Assembly (NCBI GenBank): GCA_028280915.1 | Contig: JANQKX010000434.1 | Location: 1 to 17,291, forward strand | Reading direction: 5' to 3' | DNA: 17,291 bases | Source: Kiloniellaceae bacterium | GTDB taxonomy: Bacteria; Pseudomonadota; Alphaproteobacteria; Kiloniellales; Kiloniellaceae | Part shown: positions 1-8,565 of the stretch, in pieces | Numbering within the stretch: the stretch's first letter is position 1 | Layout of the letters: each line of letters opens with the position of its first letter | The notes under the pieces: model-generated | Seen by the model: only the letters and a program-made list of their open reading frames with translations | Told to the model about the DNA's origin: nothing | The model's database searches: none | Made by a program: the position numbers and the translations under genes

Positions 1-954
1 GGCCCGGAGGTCCTGCAATTGGGCACGCGCCCCCTGCCGACCCCCGGCGCCGGCGAGGTTTTGATCAAGGTGGCCGCCGCCGGGGTCAACCGGCCGGACG
101 TCCTGCAACGCCAGGGCGGCTATCCCCCGCCGCCGGGCGCCTCGGACGTTCCGGGTCTGGAAGTGGCGGGCACCATTGTCGCCCAAGGCCCTGACGCGGG
201 CGGCTGGCAGGTGGGCGACCCAGTCACCGCCCTGGTGACCGGCGGCGGTTATGCCCACTACTGCACGGCGCCGGCGGCGCAATGCCTACCGGTGCCCAAG
301 GGGCTCAGCCTCACCCAAGCCGCCGCCCTGCCCGAGACCAGCTTCACCGTGTGGAGCAACGTATTCGATCGCTGCGGTTTGACGCGCGGCGAGAGCTTCC
401 TGGTTCACGGCGGCTCCTCGGGCATCGGCACCACGGCCATTCAGTTCGCCAAGGCCATGGGCGCGACGGTCTTTGCCACCGCCGGCTCCACGGACAAGTG
501 CCAGGCTTGCACCGACTTGGGCGCCGACCGGGCCATCAACTACCGCGACGAAGATTTTGTGGCGGTGGTCAAGGCAGCCACAGAGAAAAAAGGCGTGAAT
601 GTCATTTTGGATATGGTGGGCGGCGACTACGTGCAACGTAACATCAAGGCGCTCTCGACGGACGGGCGGCTTTGCTACATTGCCTTCTTGGGCGGCTCTA
701 AGGTGCAAGTCGACCTTATGCCCTTGATGTTGAAACGCATCACCTTGACCGGCTCCACCCTGCGGGCCCGTTCGGTGGCCTTCAAGGGGGCGATCGCCGA
801 TCAGCTGCGCCAGCACATCTGGCCGAAAATCGAAGCCGGTGAAATCGCCCCGGTGATGGCCGAGACCTTCCCCCTGGACCAGGCTGCCCAGGCTCATGCG
901 CTGATGGAAAGCAGCAATCACATCGGGAAGATTGTGCTCAAAATTAATTCATAG
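1..954 (+). CDS. NAD(P)H:quinone oxidoreductase, PIG3-type MDR (5' partial)
   Basis: Zinc-independent medium-chain dehydrogenase/reductase that probably reduces quinones or other enone substrates with NAD(P)H in the cytoplasm. The frame is open from base 1 and begins GPEVLQL, the usual second strand of the family after an initial stretch of about ten residues, so the true start lies outside the window. The first in-window start candidate is TTG at 19, which would cut into the fold. Visible are the N-terminal catalytic domain with NRPDVLQRQGGYPPPPG and PGLEVAG, then the Rossmann nucleotide site VHGGSSGIGTTAIQFAKAMG, and the C-terminal NHIGKIVLKI that closes the fold. No zinc-ligand cysteine pattern is present. 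About 317 residues are visible, close to the family's roughly 325. The following gene has its own promoter candidate and RBS, so co-transcription is uncertain. The family is clear; the physiological substrate is not. Confidence 0.9.
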   Translation, partial: GPEVLQLGTRPLPTPGAGEVLIKVAAAGVNRPDVLQRQGGYPPPPGASDVPGLEVAGTIVAQGPDAGGWQVGDPVTALVTGGGYAHYCTAPAAQCLPVPKGLSLTQAAALPETSFTVWSNVFDRCGLTRGESFLVHGGSSGIGTTAIQFAKAMGATVFATAGSTDKCQACTDLGADRAINYRDEDFVAVVKAATEKKGVNVILDMVGGDYVQRNIKALSTDGRLCYIAFLGGSKVQVDLMPLMLKRITLTGSTLRARSVAFKGAIADQLRQHIWPKIEAGEIAPVMAETFPLDQAAQAHALMESSNHIGKIVLKINS

Positions 955-1096
955 ATTAGGTGTCGGACGAATTTGATCCAGATATCCCCAAATACCCAGG
1001 GCAAATCGCGGATTCCCGTCGATTCAGACTTGGCGTGGAGGCCCGATCGGTATATCCACCAAAGCGATCTCTTTCATTTTCCATCAAGGCGCCGTG

Positions 1097-1125
1097 TTGG
1101 GTGAGATAGCCCGCGCTGATAGATA
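1097..1125 (+). promoter_or_regulatory. candidate sigma-70 promoter of the TrcR-like gene
   Basis: TTGGGT (1097-1102) and TAGATA (1120-1125) are separated by exactly 17 bases. Transcription would start about 1132-1135, giving a leader of 15-20 bases that holds the AGGAGG ribosome site at 1141-1146. Each hexamer has mismatches to TTGACA/TATAAT, so this is a prediction. Two GATTC (GANTC) sites lie upstream at 1011-1015 and 1021-1025. Confidence 0.4.
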
Positions 1126-1150
1126 AAGCCCGCGCCCATCAGGAGGATAC

Positions 1151-1780
1151 ATGGCTCAACCACTTATGCCGAAGGCGACCGCCGTCTGGTTGGTTGACAA
1201 CACCACGCTCACCTTCCAGCAGATCGCCGAGTATTGCGGCCTGCACACCCTGGAAATTCAAGGCATCGCCGATGGCGAGGTGGCGGTCGGCATCCAGGGC
1301 ATGGACCCCATCAACAATTCCGAGCTGACCAAGGAAGAAATCGCCCGCTGCGAGGGCAACCCGACGGCCAAGCTGCAAAGCGCCAAGTCAAATTTGCCCA
1401 AACCGTCCAAACGCACCAAGGGTCCCCGCTATACCCCGGTGGCCAAGCGACAGGACAAGCCCGATGGGGTTGCCTGGTTGCTCCGCCACCATCCGGAACT
1501 GAAAGAGTCACAGATTTCCAAGCTGATCGGGACGACCAAGAACACCATTCAGGCCATCCACGACCGCACCCATTGGAACTCGTCCAACATTCGCCCGCGG
1601 GATCCGGTGCTCTTGGGACTGTGCAATCAGACCGACCTGAATGCCGCCGTGGCCAAGGCCCGCAAGGCGGCCGAAAAGGCCGGCGTCACCCTGCCCAAAC
1701 CGGAAGCGGAAGTGGAACAGGAGGCCCCGGCCACCTCGAACATGCCGCTGGGTAATTTCGGGCTGCCCACCAGCGACTAG
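1151..1780 (+). CDS. trcR: DUF1013 family cell-cycle transcriptional regulator, TrcR-like
   Basis: Conserved alphaproteobacterial protein of the DUF1013 family, commonly annotated as the cell-cycle regulator TrcR; presumed to be a cytoplasmic DNA-binding protein. The 209 residues start at an ATG four bases after a strong AGGAGG (1141-1146). Two helix-turn-helix-like segments are visible: LTFQQIAEYCGLHTLEIQGI near residues 20-39, and ESQISKLIGTTKNTIQAIHD near 119-138. Between them is a basic Lys/Pro/Arg stretch (about 78-105). The C-terminal tail is Ala/Glu/Pro-rich and probably flexible. There is no signal peptide or membrane segment. It stands alone on its strand between its own promoter candidate and a downstream hairpin, so it is probably monocistronic. 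The two GANTC sites upstream would be CcrM methylation targets if this organism has CcrM. Family assignment is firm; target genes cannot be read from the sequence. Confidence 0.88.
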   Translation: MAQPLMPKATAVWLVDNTTLTFQQIAEYCGLHTLEIQGIADGEVAVGIQGMDPINNSELTKEEIARCEGNPTAKLQSAKSNLPKPSKRTKGPRYTPVAKRQDKPDGVAWLLRHHPELKESQISKLIGTTKNTIQAIHDRTHWNSSNIRPRDPVLLGLCNQTDLNAAVAKARKAAEKAGVTLPKPEAEVEQEAPATSNMPLGNFGLPTSD

Positions 1781-1805
1781 GGCTGACGCCCCATGACCAC
1801 CAAAG

Positions 1806-1834
1806 GGACGGTCGCAGAGCTGCCGCGACCGTCC
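1806..1834. terminator. hairpin terminator between convergent trcR and SDR genes
   Basis: A perfect 10-bp inverted repeat, GGACGGTCGC (1806-1815) and GCGACCGTCC (1825-1834), with a 9-base loop. It lies 25 bases after the trcR-like stop and 25 bases before the stop of the facing SDR gene. On the plus strand the downstream sequence is moderately T-rich (TCTTTGTTCT, 1845-1854). It probably terminates the regulator transcript and could work in both directions. Confidence 0.65.
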
Positions 1835-1859
1835 GAATCGCTGGTCTTTGTTCTCGGGC

Positions 1860-2651
1860 TTAGTCCTGAACCGGCACCACGTAGTTGAGGCCCAAGCGGC
1901 CGCCGTCCGGGTAGATGGTCTGGCCGGTGATATAGCTTGAGTCGCTGGATGCCAGGAACACCGCCACGGTGGCCACTTCATCGGGTTCGCCCGGGCGCCC
2001 CATGGGCGTGCGGGACATGGCGGCGCGGCGCTTTTCCGGGTCCGCGTTCACGACCTGAAACATCTCGGTGTTGATGGAGCCCGGGCCGATGCCGTTGACC
2101 CGAATGCCTTGGGTCGCCAGGGCCAGGGACATGACCTTGGTCAACTGGTTGACGCCGCCCTTGGCCACAACGTAAGGCGTGATGGAGGGGATGGCCATCA
2201 CCGCGTTCACCGACGACATGTTGATGATAGTACCCACCTCGCCGGCGGCATTGGGGCCCTGGGCCACCATTTGCCGAGCCGCCGCCTGACCGGTCAGGAA
2301 CACACCTTTCAGGTTGACCCGGATGACCCGGTCGAAATCCTCTTCGGCCAGATCCAAAAAGTCGCAGGCGTGGGCGATGCCCGCGTTGGCGATGACCGTA
2401 TCCACCCGCCCGAAGGCGGCCACGGCAGCGGCCATAAGGTTTTCCACCTGGGTCTTGTCGCCCACGTCGCAGGCGACAAAAATGACATCGGCGCCGCTTT
2501 CCTGAAGAGCCTCGGCCGCGGTTTCGCCCGCCGCCTCGTTCACGTCGGACAGCACCACCTTGGCCCCCTCTTGGGCAAATCGCTTGGCGCAGGCCAAACC
2601 AATGCCTGACGCCGCACCGGTGATGACGGCAACCTTACCTTCTAAACGCAT
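1860..2651 (-). CDS. short-chain dehydrogenase/reductase (SDR family)
   Basis: Classical SDR oxidoreductase of 263 residues, cytoplasmic. The cofactor motif is TGAASGIG at residues 11-18, and Asp36 at the end of strand 2 (VVLSD) suggests NAD(H) preference. NAG is at 89-91. The catalytic tetrad reads Asn113 (RVNLKG), Ser147 (NMSSV), Tyr160 and Lys164 (YVVAK). The C-terminal segment SSYITGQTIYPDGG is typical. The ATG follows GAAAGGACCACGGA, a reasonable ribosome site. It lies 158 bases downstream of the propionate-CoA ligase on the same strand, so the two may be co-transcribed, perhaps with the SDR acting on an acyl-CoA-derived or hydroxy-acid substrate. That link is inference. Annotations such as 3-oxoacyl-ACP reductase or glucose dehydrogenase could be attached to similar sequences; the motifs do not fix the substrate. 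Confidence 0.9.
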   Translation of the reverse strand: MRLEGKVAVITGAASGIGLACAKRFAQEGAKVVLSDVNEAAGETAAEALQESGADVIFVACDVGDKTQVENLMAAAVAAFGRVDTVIANAGIAHACDFLDLAEEDFDRVIRVNLKGVFLTGQAAARQMVAQGPNAAGEVGTIINMSSVNAVMAIPSITPYVVAKGGVNQLTKVMSLALATQGIRVNGIGPGSINTEMFQVVNADPEKRRAAMSRTPMGRPGEPDEVATVAVFLASSDSSYITGQTIYPDGGRLGLNYVVPVQD

Positions 2652-2685
2652 TCCGTGGTCCTTTCCGAATAGATCTGCCCTGCCA

Positions 2686-2711
2686 CCCGGCGATGCCGCC
2701 GCATCCCCGGG
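2686..2711. other. intergenic hairpin between prpE and SDR genes
   Basis: An 11-bp stem with one C-C mismatch: CCCGGCGATGC (2686-2696) and GCATCCCCGGG (2701-2711), with loop CGCC. It lies between the ligase stop and the SDR start on the minus strand. No T-tract follows on either strand, so it is not a standard intrinsic terminator. It could act as an mRNA-stabilising or processing hairpin. Confidence 0.3.
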
Positions 2712-2766
2712 CCGGGTTCAAAAAGCCGATCCGGGACGGAATGTCAACTCAGCCGTTGCCGCCCCC

Positions 2767-2809
2767 GGGGCCGTTACCATCCTTGGGGCCGTTGCCATCC
2801 TAGGGGCCG

Positions 2810-2820
<11 letters not shown>
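2767..2820. repeat. three tandem 18-bp units spanning the prpE stop codon
   Basis: Three head-to-tail copies of an 18-base unit on the plus strand: GGGGCCGTTACCATCCTT (2767-2784), GGGGCCGTTGCCATCCTA (2785-2802) and GGGGCCGTTACCCACCTT (2803-2820). Each pair differs at two to four bases. The third copy contains the stop codon and last codons of the ligase gene on the minus strand, so the other two look like duplications of the gene's 3' end into the intergenic space. Confidence 0.85.
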
Positions 2821-4708
<1,888 letters not shown>

Positions 4709-4954
4709 TCCTGTTACCTCCCTGATACCTCTTTGTTGGCCCGGCTCCTGGGTGATCTGACCGGCGTTGACTTGCATGAGCCGCCAAGGCGTCGCGCTCT
4801 GGCGCTTCCGACAGTATATGTTTTAACTGAAAATCAGTGCGTTGTGCTAAATCAATTTCCCTCAATCTCGCCCAAGAGCTTCAAGATCGCACATTTGAAA
4901 GCTAAAGTGCCTGTTCTGGCTCTTTTGAGAAACCGCGCATTGGGATGGTTTTTG
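4709..4954. promoter_or_regulatory. divergent intergenic region between two acyl-CoA synthetase genes
   Basis: This 246-base spacer must hold the start signals for both divergent genes. Its middle is AT-richer than its surroundings. On the minus strand there is a TATACT hexamer (plus-strand AGTATA, 4813-4818) without a clear -35 partner. Next to it is a small inverted repeat, ACTGA-AAA-TCAGT (4826-4838), that could be an operator half-turn. Neither promoter can be fixed with confidence. Confidence 0.3.
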
Positions 4955-6574
4955 ATGGATGCTTTTGAACAATCGTTAGGACCGACCGCGGCCAATTACC
5001 AGGCCCTGTCCCCCTTGAGCTTTTTGCGCCGCACCGCGACGATCTATCCGAAGCGGACAGCGGTCATCCATGGCGCGGAGCGTTACGATTGGGCCACCGC
5101 CTATGAACGCTGCCGCCGCCTGGCGTCGGCCTTGCAAAAACGGGGCATCGGCCGGGGCGATTGCGTCGCGGTGATGGCACCCAACACGCCGCCCCTGTGG
5201 GAAGCCCACCACGGCATTCCTGCCATCGGCGCCGTGTTGAACGCCCTCAACTACCGCCTGGACGCCGCGTCCATCGCCTTCATCCTGGCCCACGGCGAAG
5301 CCAAGGTGCTGATCACCGACCGGGAGTTCTCGCCCGTCATTCGTCAGGCCCTGGACCAGCTCGAGCGGGACATCTTGGTGGTCGATATCGACGATCCCCA
5401 GGGCCCTGGCGGCGAAAAGCTCGGGGAACTGGACTACGAAGCCCTGTTGCGTGGAGGCGACCCGGATTTTGAGTGGCAATTGCCCGAGGATGAATGGTCG
5501 GCCATTTCGCTGAATTATACCTCGGGCACCACCGGCAATCCCAAGGGCGTGGTCTACCACCACCGGGGCGCCTATTTGAACGCCCTGGGTAACGTCATGA
5601 CCTGGGAGATGCCCCAACACCCGGTCTACCTCTGGACCCTGCCCATGTTCCATTGCAACGGCTGGTGCTTTCCCTGGACCGTGACCGCCCTGGCCGGCAC
5701 CCACGTGTGCCTGCGCAAGGTACAATCGTCGACCATCTACGAGGCCATCGCCGATAAAGGTGTCACCCATATGTGCGGCGCGCCCATCGTCATGCAGATG
5801 CTGTTGAACGCCGGCGACGGGGAACGGCGGACATTCGATCAGCAGGTCTATTTCATGACCGCGGCCGCCCCGCCCCCAGCCCCCGTATTGGCCGCCATGG
5901 CCGAGCAGGGAATCCGGGTCACCCACGTTTACGGCCTGACCGAGGTTTACGGCCCGGCGGTGGTCTGCGCCTGGCACGACGACTGGAACGATCTTCCCAT
6001 GGCTGAGCAGGCCCGCTTGCAAGCCCGGCAAGGGGTCAACTACCTGCCCCTGGAAGACCTGATGGTCGCGGACCCTGAAACCCTGCTGCCCGTGCCGCAA
6101 GACGGTAAGACCATGGGCGAGGTTTTCATGCGCGGCAACATCGTCATGAAGGGCTATTTGAAAAATCCCGAAGCGACCCAGGCGGCCTTAAAGGGCGGCT
6201 GGTTCCACAGCGGCGATCTGGGCGTGTGGCACCCGGACGGCTACATCGAGCTGAAGGACCGCTCCAAGGACATCATCATCTCGGGCGGCGAGAACATTTC
6301 GTCCATCGAAGTGGAAGGAGTGCTTTACAAGCACCCCGCCGTGGCCAACGTCGCCGTGGTGGCCCGGCCCGACGAAAAATGGGGCGAGACCCCTTGCGCC
6401 TTCATCGAACTGAAGCCGGGGGCCGAAGCCGACGCGGAGGAGATCATCGCCTTTTGCCGCACCAATCTGGCGGGCTTCAAAATCCCCAGATCCGTGGTCT
6501 TCGGCGACCTGCCCAAGACCTCCACCGGAAAGATCCAAAAATTTTTGCTGCGGGACAAGGTCCGGGATCTTTGA
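4955..6574 (+). CDS. AMP-dependent acyl-CoA synthetase (fatty acid/aryl acid type)
   Basis: ANL-superfamily ligase of 539 residues that forms an acyl-CoA from a carboxylic acid, ATP and CoA. It resembles short- and medium-chain acyl-activating enzymes. Motifs in order: TSGTTGNPKGVVYHHRGAY (189-207), PMFHCNGWCFPW, YGLTEVYGP, GWFHSGDLGVWHPDGYIELKD, RSKDIIISGGENISSIEVE, and PKTSTGKIQKFLL with catalytic Lys526. The reading frame is open far upstream (antisense to prpE), so the start was placed by homology. The ATG at 4955 gives MDAFEQSLGP, then the conserved PLSFLRRTATIYPKRTAVIHG. The ribosome site is weak (GGGATGG, about 4942-4948). It is divergent from prpE, suggesting a locus for carboxylic acid activation. 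The substrate is not determined. An MMPA-CoA ligase (DmdB) is possible by superfamily, but the N-terminus does not look like it. Confidence 0.88.
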   Translation: MDAFEQSLGPTAANYQALSPLSFLRRTATIYPKRTAVIHGAERYDWATAYERCRRLASALQKRGIGRGDCVAVMAPNTPPLWEAHHGIPAIGAVLNALNYRLDAASIAFILAHGEAKVLITDREFSPVIRQALDQLERDILVVDIDDPQGPGGEKLGELDYEALLRGGDPDFEWQLPEDEWSAISLNYTSGTTGNPKGVVYHHRGAYLNALGNVMTWEMPQHPVYLWTLPMFHCNGWCFPWTVTALAGTHVCLRKVQSSTIYEAIADKGVTHMCGAPIVMQMLLNAGDGERRTFDQQVYFMTAAAPPPAPVLAAMAEQGIRVTHVYGLTEVYGPAVVCAWHDDWNDLPMAEQARLQARQGVNYLPLEDLMVADPETLLPVPQDGKTMGEVFMRGNIVMKGYLKNPEATQAALKGGWFHSGDLGVWHPDGYIELKDRSKDIIISGGENISSIEVEGVLYKHPAVANVAVVARPDEKWGETPCAFIELKPGAEADAEEIIAFCRTNLAGFKIPRSVVFGDLPKTSTGKIQKFLLRDKVRDL

Positions 6575-6592
6575 CCGCGAATCGGCGCCCGC

Positions 6593-6626
6593 CCCTCACG
6601 TGGGTTTCCCCCTCACACGGGTTTCC
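6593..6626. repeat. 17-bp direct repeat, two copies
   Basis: CCCTCACGTGGGTTTCC (6593-6609) is followed directly by CCCTCACACGGGTTTCC (6610-6626), differing at two bases. It lies just downstream of the acyl-CoA synthetase stop. No function is evident; replication slippage is the simplest origin. Confidence 0.8.
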
Positions 6627-6664
6627 ATGGCCGAGCTAAAACAGTCGATCCAAGACACACATGG

Positions 6665-6712
6665 GGCAAAACAAAACGAGGGCAAAACAAAACGAGACCA
6701 AAACAAAAGCGG
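6665..6712. repeat. 16-bp A-rich tandem repeat, three copies, joined to a terminator
   Basis: GGCAAAACAAAACGAG occurs twice perfectly (6665-6680, 6681-6696), then as a degenerate third copy ACCAAAACAAAAGCGG (6697-6712). The third copy supplies both the T-tract and the first stem bases of the minus-strand terminator. The array therefore looks like tandem copying of the terminator tail. Confidence 0.85.
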
Positions 6713-6728
6713 GCCAAACGACCCGCTT
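6698..6728 (-). terminator. intrinsic terminator on the minus strand, downstream of the DUF465 gene
   Basis: Stem AAGCGGG (6707-6713) with CCCGCTT (6722-6728) and an 8-base loop. Read on the minus strand, the stem is followed by TTTTGTTTTGG, a proper T-rich tail. On the plus strand the hairpin is followed by A-rich sequence, so it terminates only minus-strand transcripts. The nearest minus-strand gene is the small DUF465 gene ending at 6888, about 160 bases upstream. Confidence 0.7.
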
Positions 6729-6865
6729 CAAAAAACAAAACCCCCTCTTGCCGCACCACTGTTATGCCCTGGCCAGTCCGGCCCGGCGAGAGATGCGCTT
6801 GGCGCTTCATGGGACGGGGGCCGCAAAAGTCCGGCGTTTCGTCGCGCTTTCGGGTCCCCGCAAAC

Positions 6866-6891
6866 CTAACCTGAACCCGCAGTTCGGTTAG
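6866..6891 (-). other. hairpin overlapping the stop codon of the small DUF465 gene
   Basis: CTAACC-t-GAAC (6866-6876) pairs with GTTCGGTTAG (6882-6891), ten base pairs with one bulged T and a 5-base loop. It includes the TAA stop (6888-6890) of the minus-strand gene. No good T-tract follows, so it may protect the mRNA 3' end or pause polymerase rather than terminate. Confidence 0.5.
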
Positions 6892-7052
6892 TTAACAATC
6901 CCCTCGAGTTGCTCCTTAATTCTCAGCTTTTCACGTTTCAATTCAATGATTCGCATATCGTCGGGATGGGGACGTTGGTTTTCTTCATCGATCTCGGTTT
7001 CGATCAATGCGTGTTTGGCCCGCAGTGCATCCATCCGTTCTACTGCAATCAT
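6888..7052 (-). CDS. DUF465 (YdcH-like) small protein, 54 aa
   Basis: A short gene read directly from the minus strand; it begins MIAVERMDALRAKHALIETE and ends KEQLEGIVN. It matches the DUF465/YdcH pattern: an N-terminal helix with L(R/K)xKHxxLExEI, the central EENQRPHPDDMRI turn, then a basic helix IELKREKLRIKEQLE. The protein is a charged helical hairpin, probably cytoplasmic, with no known enzymatic role. The ATG follows GGGAGATTTGGG, a usable ribosome site. A second DUF465 gene of 68 residues lies at 8566 on the other strand; the pair brackets ubiX and the TIGR02444-type gene. The start lies 96 bases from that of ubiX, in divergent orientation. Two hairpins downstream support real minus-strand transcription. 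The alternative internal ATG (MDALRAKH) would remove six residues. Confidence 0.85.
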   Translation of the reverse strand: MIAVERMDALRAKHALIETEIDEENQRPHPDDMRIIELKREKLRIKEQLEGIVN

Positions 7053-7087
7053 CCCAAATCTCCCATCAGCTGGTTTCCAGTACTATG

Positions 7088-7093
7088 TATAAT
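7088..7093 (+). promoter_or_regulatory. perfect TATAAT -10 element upstream of ubiX
   Basis: TATAAT at 7088-7093 lies 55 bases before the ubiX start, in the spacer with the divergent DUF465 gene. No good -35 hexamer lies 16-18 bases upstream. A short inverted repeat, CTGG-TTT-CCAG (7070-7080), lies just before it and could be a weak regulator site. A promoter is likely but lacks full support. Confidence 0.4.
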
Positions 7094-7148
7094 AGGGCAC
7101 AAACGATACTATTGCAAATTTGTGACAGGAGAAAGGCGAAGCCCTTTT

Positions 7149-7769
7149 ATGACAAATATGACAGATCAACAGCCGCGACTGATTATCGGCATCAGCGGCG
7201 CGAGCGGTGCCGTTTACGGCGTTCGCCTCCTGGAAACCCTGCGTTTTCATCCCATCGAAACCCATTTGGTCATCTCCAAGGCGGGCGAGCGTACCATCGC
7301 CGACGAGTTGGAGCGAAAACTGGCCGAGGTGCGCGCGCTGGCGGATGTGGTCTACCCCGCAAGCGATATCGGCGCGGCCATTTCCAGCGGCTCATTTCAG
7401 ACCATGGGCATGATCATCGCCCCGTGTTCCGTCAAGACCCTGGCCGAGATCGCCCATGGGGTGACCGGCAATCTGCTGACCAGAGCCGCCGACGTGGTCT
7501 TGAAGGAACGGCGCAAACTGGTGCTGATGCTGCGGGAAACCCCGTTGCACAGCCTGCACCTGCGCAACGCCCTGACCCTGGCCGAGATGGGCGCCATCAT
7601 CGCCCCGCCCGTGCCCGGGTTTTACGCCCGTCCGGCCTCCATCGACGCCTTGGTGGACCACTCGGTGGGGCGGGTTCTGGACCTCTTCAACATCGACAGC
7701 GGCCGCGTGGCGCGCTGGGGCGAGACGGCCGATGATCAGCCCGCCAAAAAACACAAGGTGAAAGCCTGA
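7149..7769 (+). CDS. ubiX: UbiX flavin prenyltransferase
   Basis: Makes prenylated FMN from FMN and dimethylallyl phosphate, the cofactor of UbiD-type decarboxylases used in ubiquinone synthesis. The 206 residues carry the N-terminal FMN loop GISGASGAVYGVRLLETL (14-31), MIIAPCSVKTLAEIAHGVTGNLLTRAADV (88-116), LKERRKLVLMLRETPLHSLHLRN (118-140) and APPVPGFYARP (152-162), all typical of the family. The frame is open from further upstream. I chose the ATG at 7149 because the only SD-like stretch, AGGAGAAAGG (7127-7136), precedes it and conserved sequence starts just after. The 12-base spacing is long; ATG 7158 (MTDQQ) is worse and GTG 7122 lacks a ribosome site. The Lys-rich tail (KKHKVKA) is unremarkable. 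No ubiD is in the window. Confidence 0.93.
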   Translation: MTNMTDQQPRLIIGISGASGAVYGVRLLETLRFHPIETHLVISKAGERTIADELERKLAEVRALADVVYPASDIGAAISSGSFQTMGMIIAPCSVKTLAEIAHGVTGNLLTRAADVVLKERRKLVLMLRETPLHSLHLRNALTLAEMGAIIAPPVPGFYARPASIDALVDHSVGRVLDLFNIDSGRVARWGETADDQPAKKHKVKA

Positions 7770-7908
7770 AAAACAGAGGCGTTCCTATCAAAGGTTTTAT
7801 GGAAAATTATCTTTAACTTGGCAGCCAGAAACCATTTAAAATAGCGCGGCTTGACGGGAAAAATAGCAAAAACCTGTTTTGGGCGGATAACACCTGCTCA
7901 GTCTGGCC

Positions 7909-8424
7909 TCATGGGGGAAAAGCCGCTTGTTTGATGCTCGCCAGGTTTTGCCAATCCTCTTCCTGAAGTGCCGCGCCGGTCTCTGCCACATAGCAGCTCA
8001 GGGAGTCCCAAGCGGCTTCGGCCGACTCCGACGCCAGGCCCACATCCCCCGTCCCCTCATCCAAAAGCAAGCAAGCCACAAGCATTTTTTGCACCAGGCG
8101 CTCGGCCGCCAATTCCTGTTGCAGGATGTCCCGGCGCAGGGCCTCCTGCCCGGCCAAACCCGGTTCGGAATGGTCCTTGAGCCAGCGCCTGATGGCCCGC
8201 AACGGTGTCACCACCTGGGCGTCCCAGGGCGCGACCACCGCACGGAGGCGCTGAATTTCCACCGACGACAGTCGCCGGCCCCGCGCGGCCATCCAGCAGC
8301 AAAACAAGATCAGGTTCACGTTCAAGCCGCAGCGGTCCTGCAGCTTCAGGCAGGCCGATTCCACGCCTTCCGCCCCGTAAAGTTTTAAGCTGAATTGCCA
8401 AAAATCTTCTGCGTGATTTTCGAT
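7909..8424 (-). CDS. TIGR02444 family protein (DUF2390) with unusual start
   Basis: Uncharacterised proteobacterial family. Recognisable are FWQFSLKLYGAEGVESACLK, then LQDRCGLNVNLILFCCWMAARGRRL, then an amphipathic helical C-terminal half (AIRRWLKDH, ILQQELAAERLVQKMLVACLLLDE). The conventional start closest to this is GTG at 8364, which would give 151 residues and remove the conserved FWQFSLKLYGAEG. Upstream of that GTG the same frame runs back to a TGA at 8455-8457 without any ATG, GTG or TTG. The strongest ribosome site, GGGGAGG (8435-8429 on the minus strand), lies immediately before ATC ATC (8427-8422). I therefore place the start at the second ATC (171 residues), as a non-canonical start or as an ATG lost by mutation or sequencing error. 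If only GTG works, the gene is 7909-8364. It faces ubiX convergently. Function unknown. Confidence 0.72.
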   Translation of the reverse strand: MENHAEDFWQFSLKLYGAEGVESACLKLQDRCGLNVNLILFCCWMAARGRRLSSVEIQRLRAVVAPWDAQVVTPLRAIRRWLKDHSEPGLAGQEALRRDILQQELAAERLVQKMLVACLLLDEGTGDVGLASESAEAAWDSLSCYVAETGAALQEEDWQNLASIKQAAFPP

Positions 8425-8565
8425 GATGCCTCCCCCCCAAAGCCGGTCAGAACGTCATTTTGCCCGGGATTTTCCAAGTTTCTCAATCCCGCGGCGGTTC
8501 AGGACTCCCAATGGGACATCTTTTTCGCTATACTGGCGCAATATTTGACATTCATAAACAAGAGC

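Larger units (their letters stand above)
6575..6887. other. non-coding intergenic stretch with short tandem repeats
   Basis: A 313-base gap between the acyl-CoA synthetase stop and the stop of the minus-strand DUF465 gene. From left to right it holds a 17-bp direct repeat, a 16-bp A-rich triple repeat, a minus-strand terminator, about 140 bases without recognisable features, and a hairpin overlapping the DUF465 stop. Small ORFs here (for example on the minus strand, 6613-6810) run through the repeats and terminator and show no protein-like conservation. No tRNA or known riboswitch was recognised. Confidence 0.6.

Noticed and set aside
4976..6100. A 374-codon minus-strand ORF opposite the acyl-CoA synthetase
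   Set aside because: Antisense shadow in GC-rich sequence; no recognisable motif, and the plus strand carries a complete conserved enzyme.
6665..6712. CRISPR-like array
   Set aside because: The units are directly adjacent with no spacers and only 16 bp; no cas genes are present.
6613..6810. A 65-codon minus-strand ORF in the repeat-rich spacer
   Set aside because: It reads through the predicted terminator and the 16-bp repeats; its Phe/Leu-rich part is just the T-rich repeat translated.
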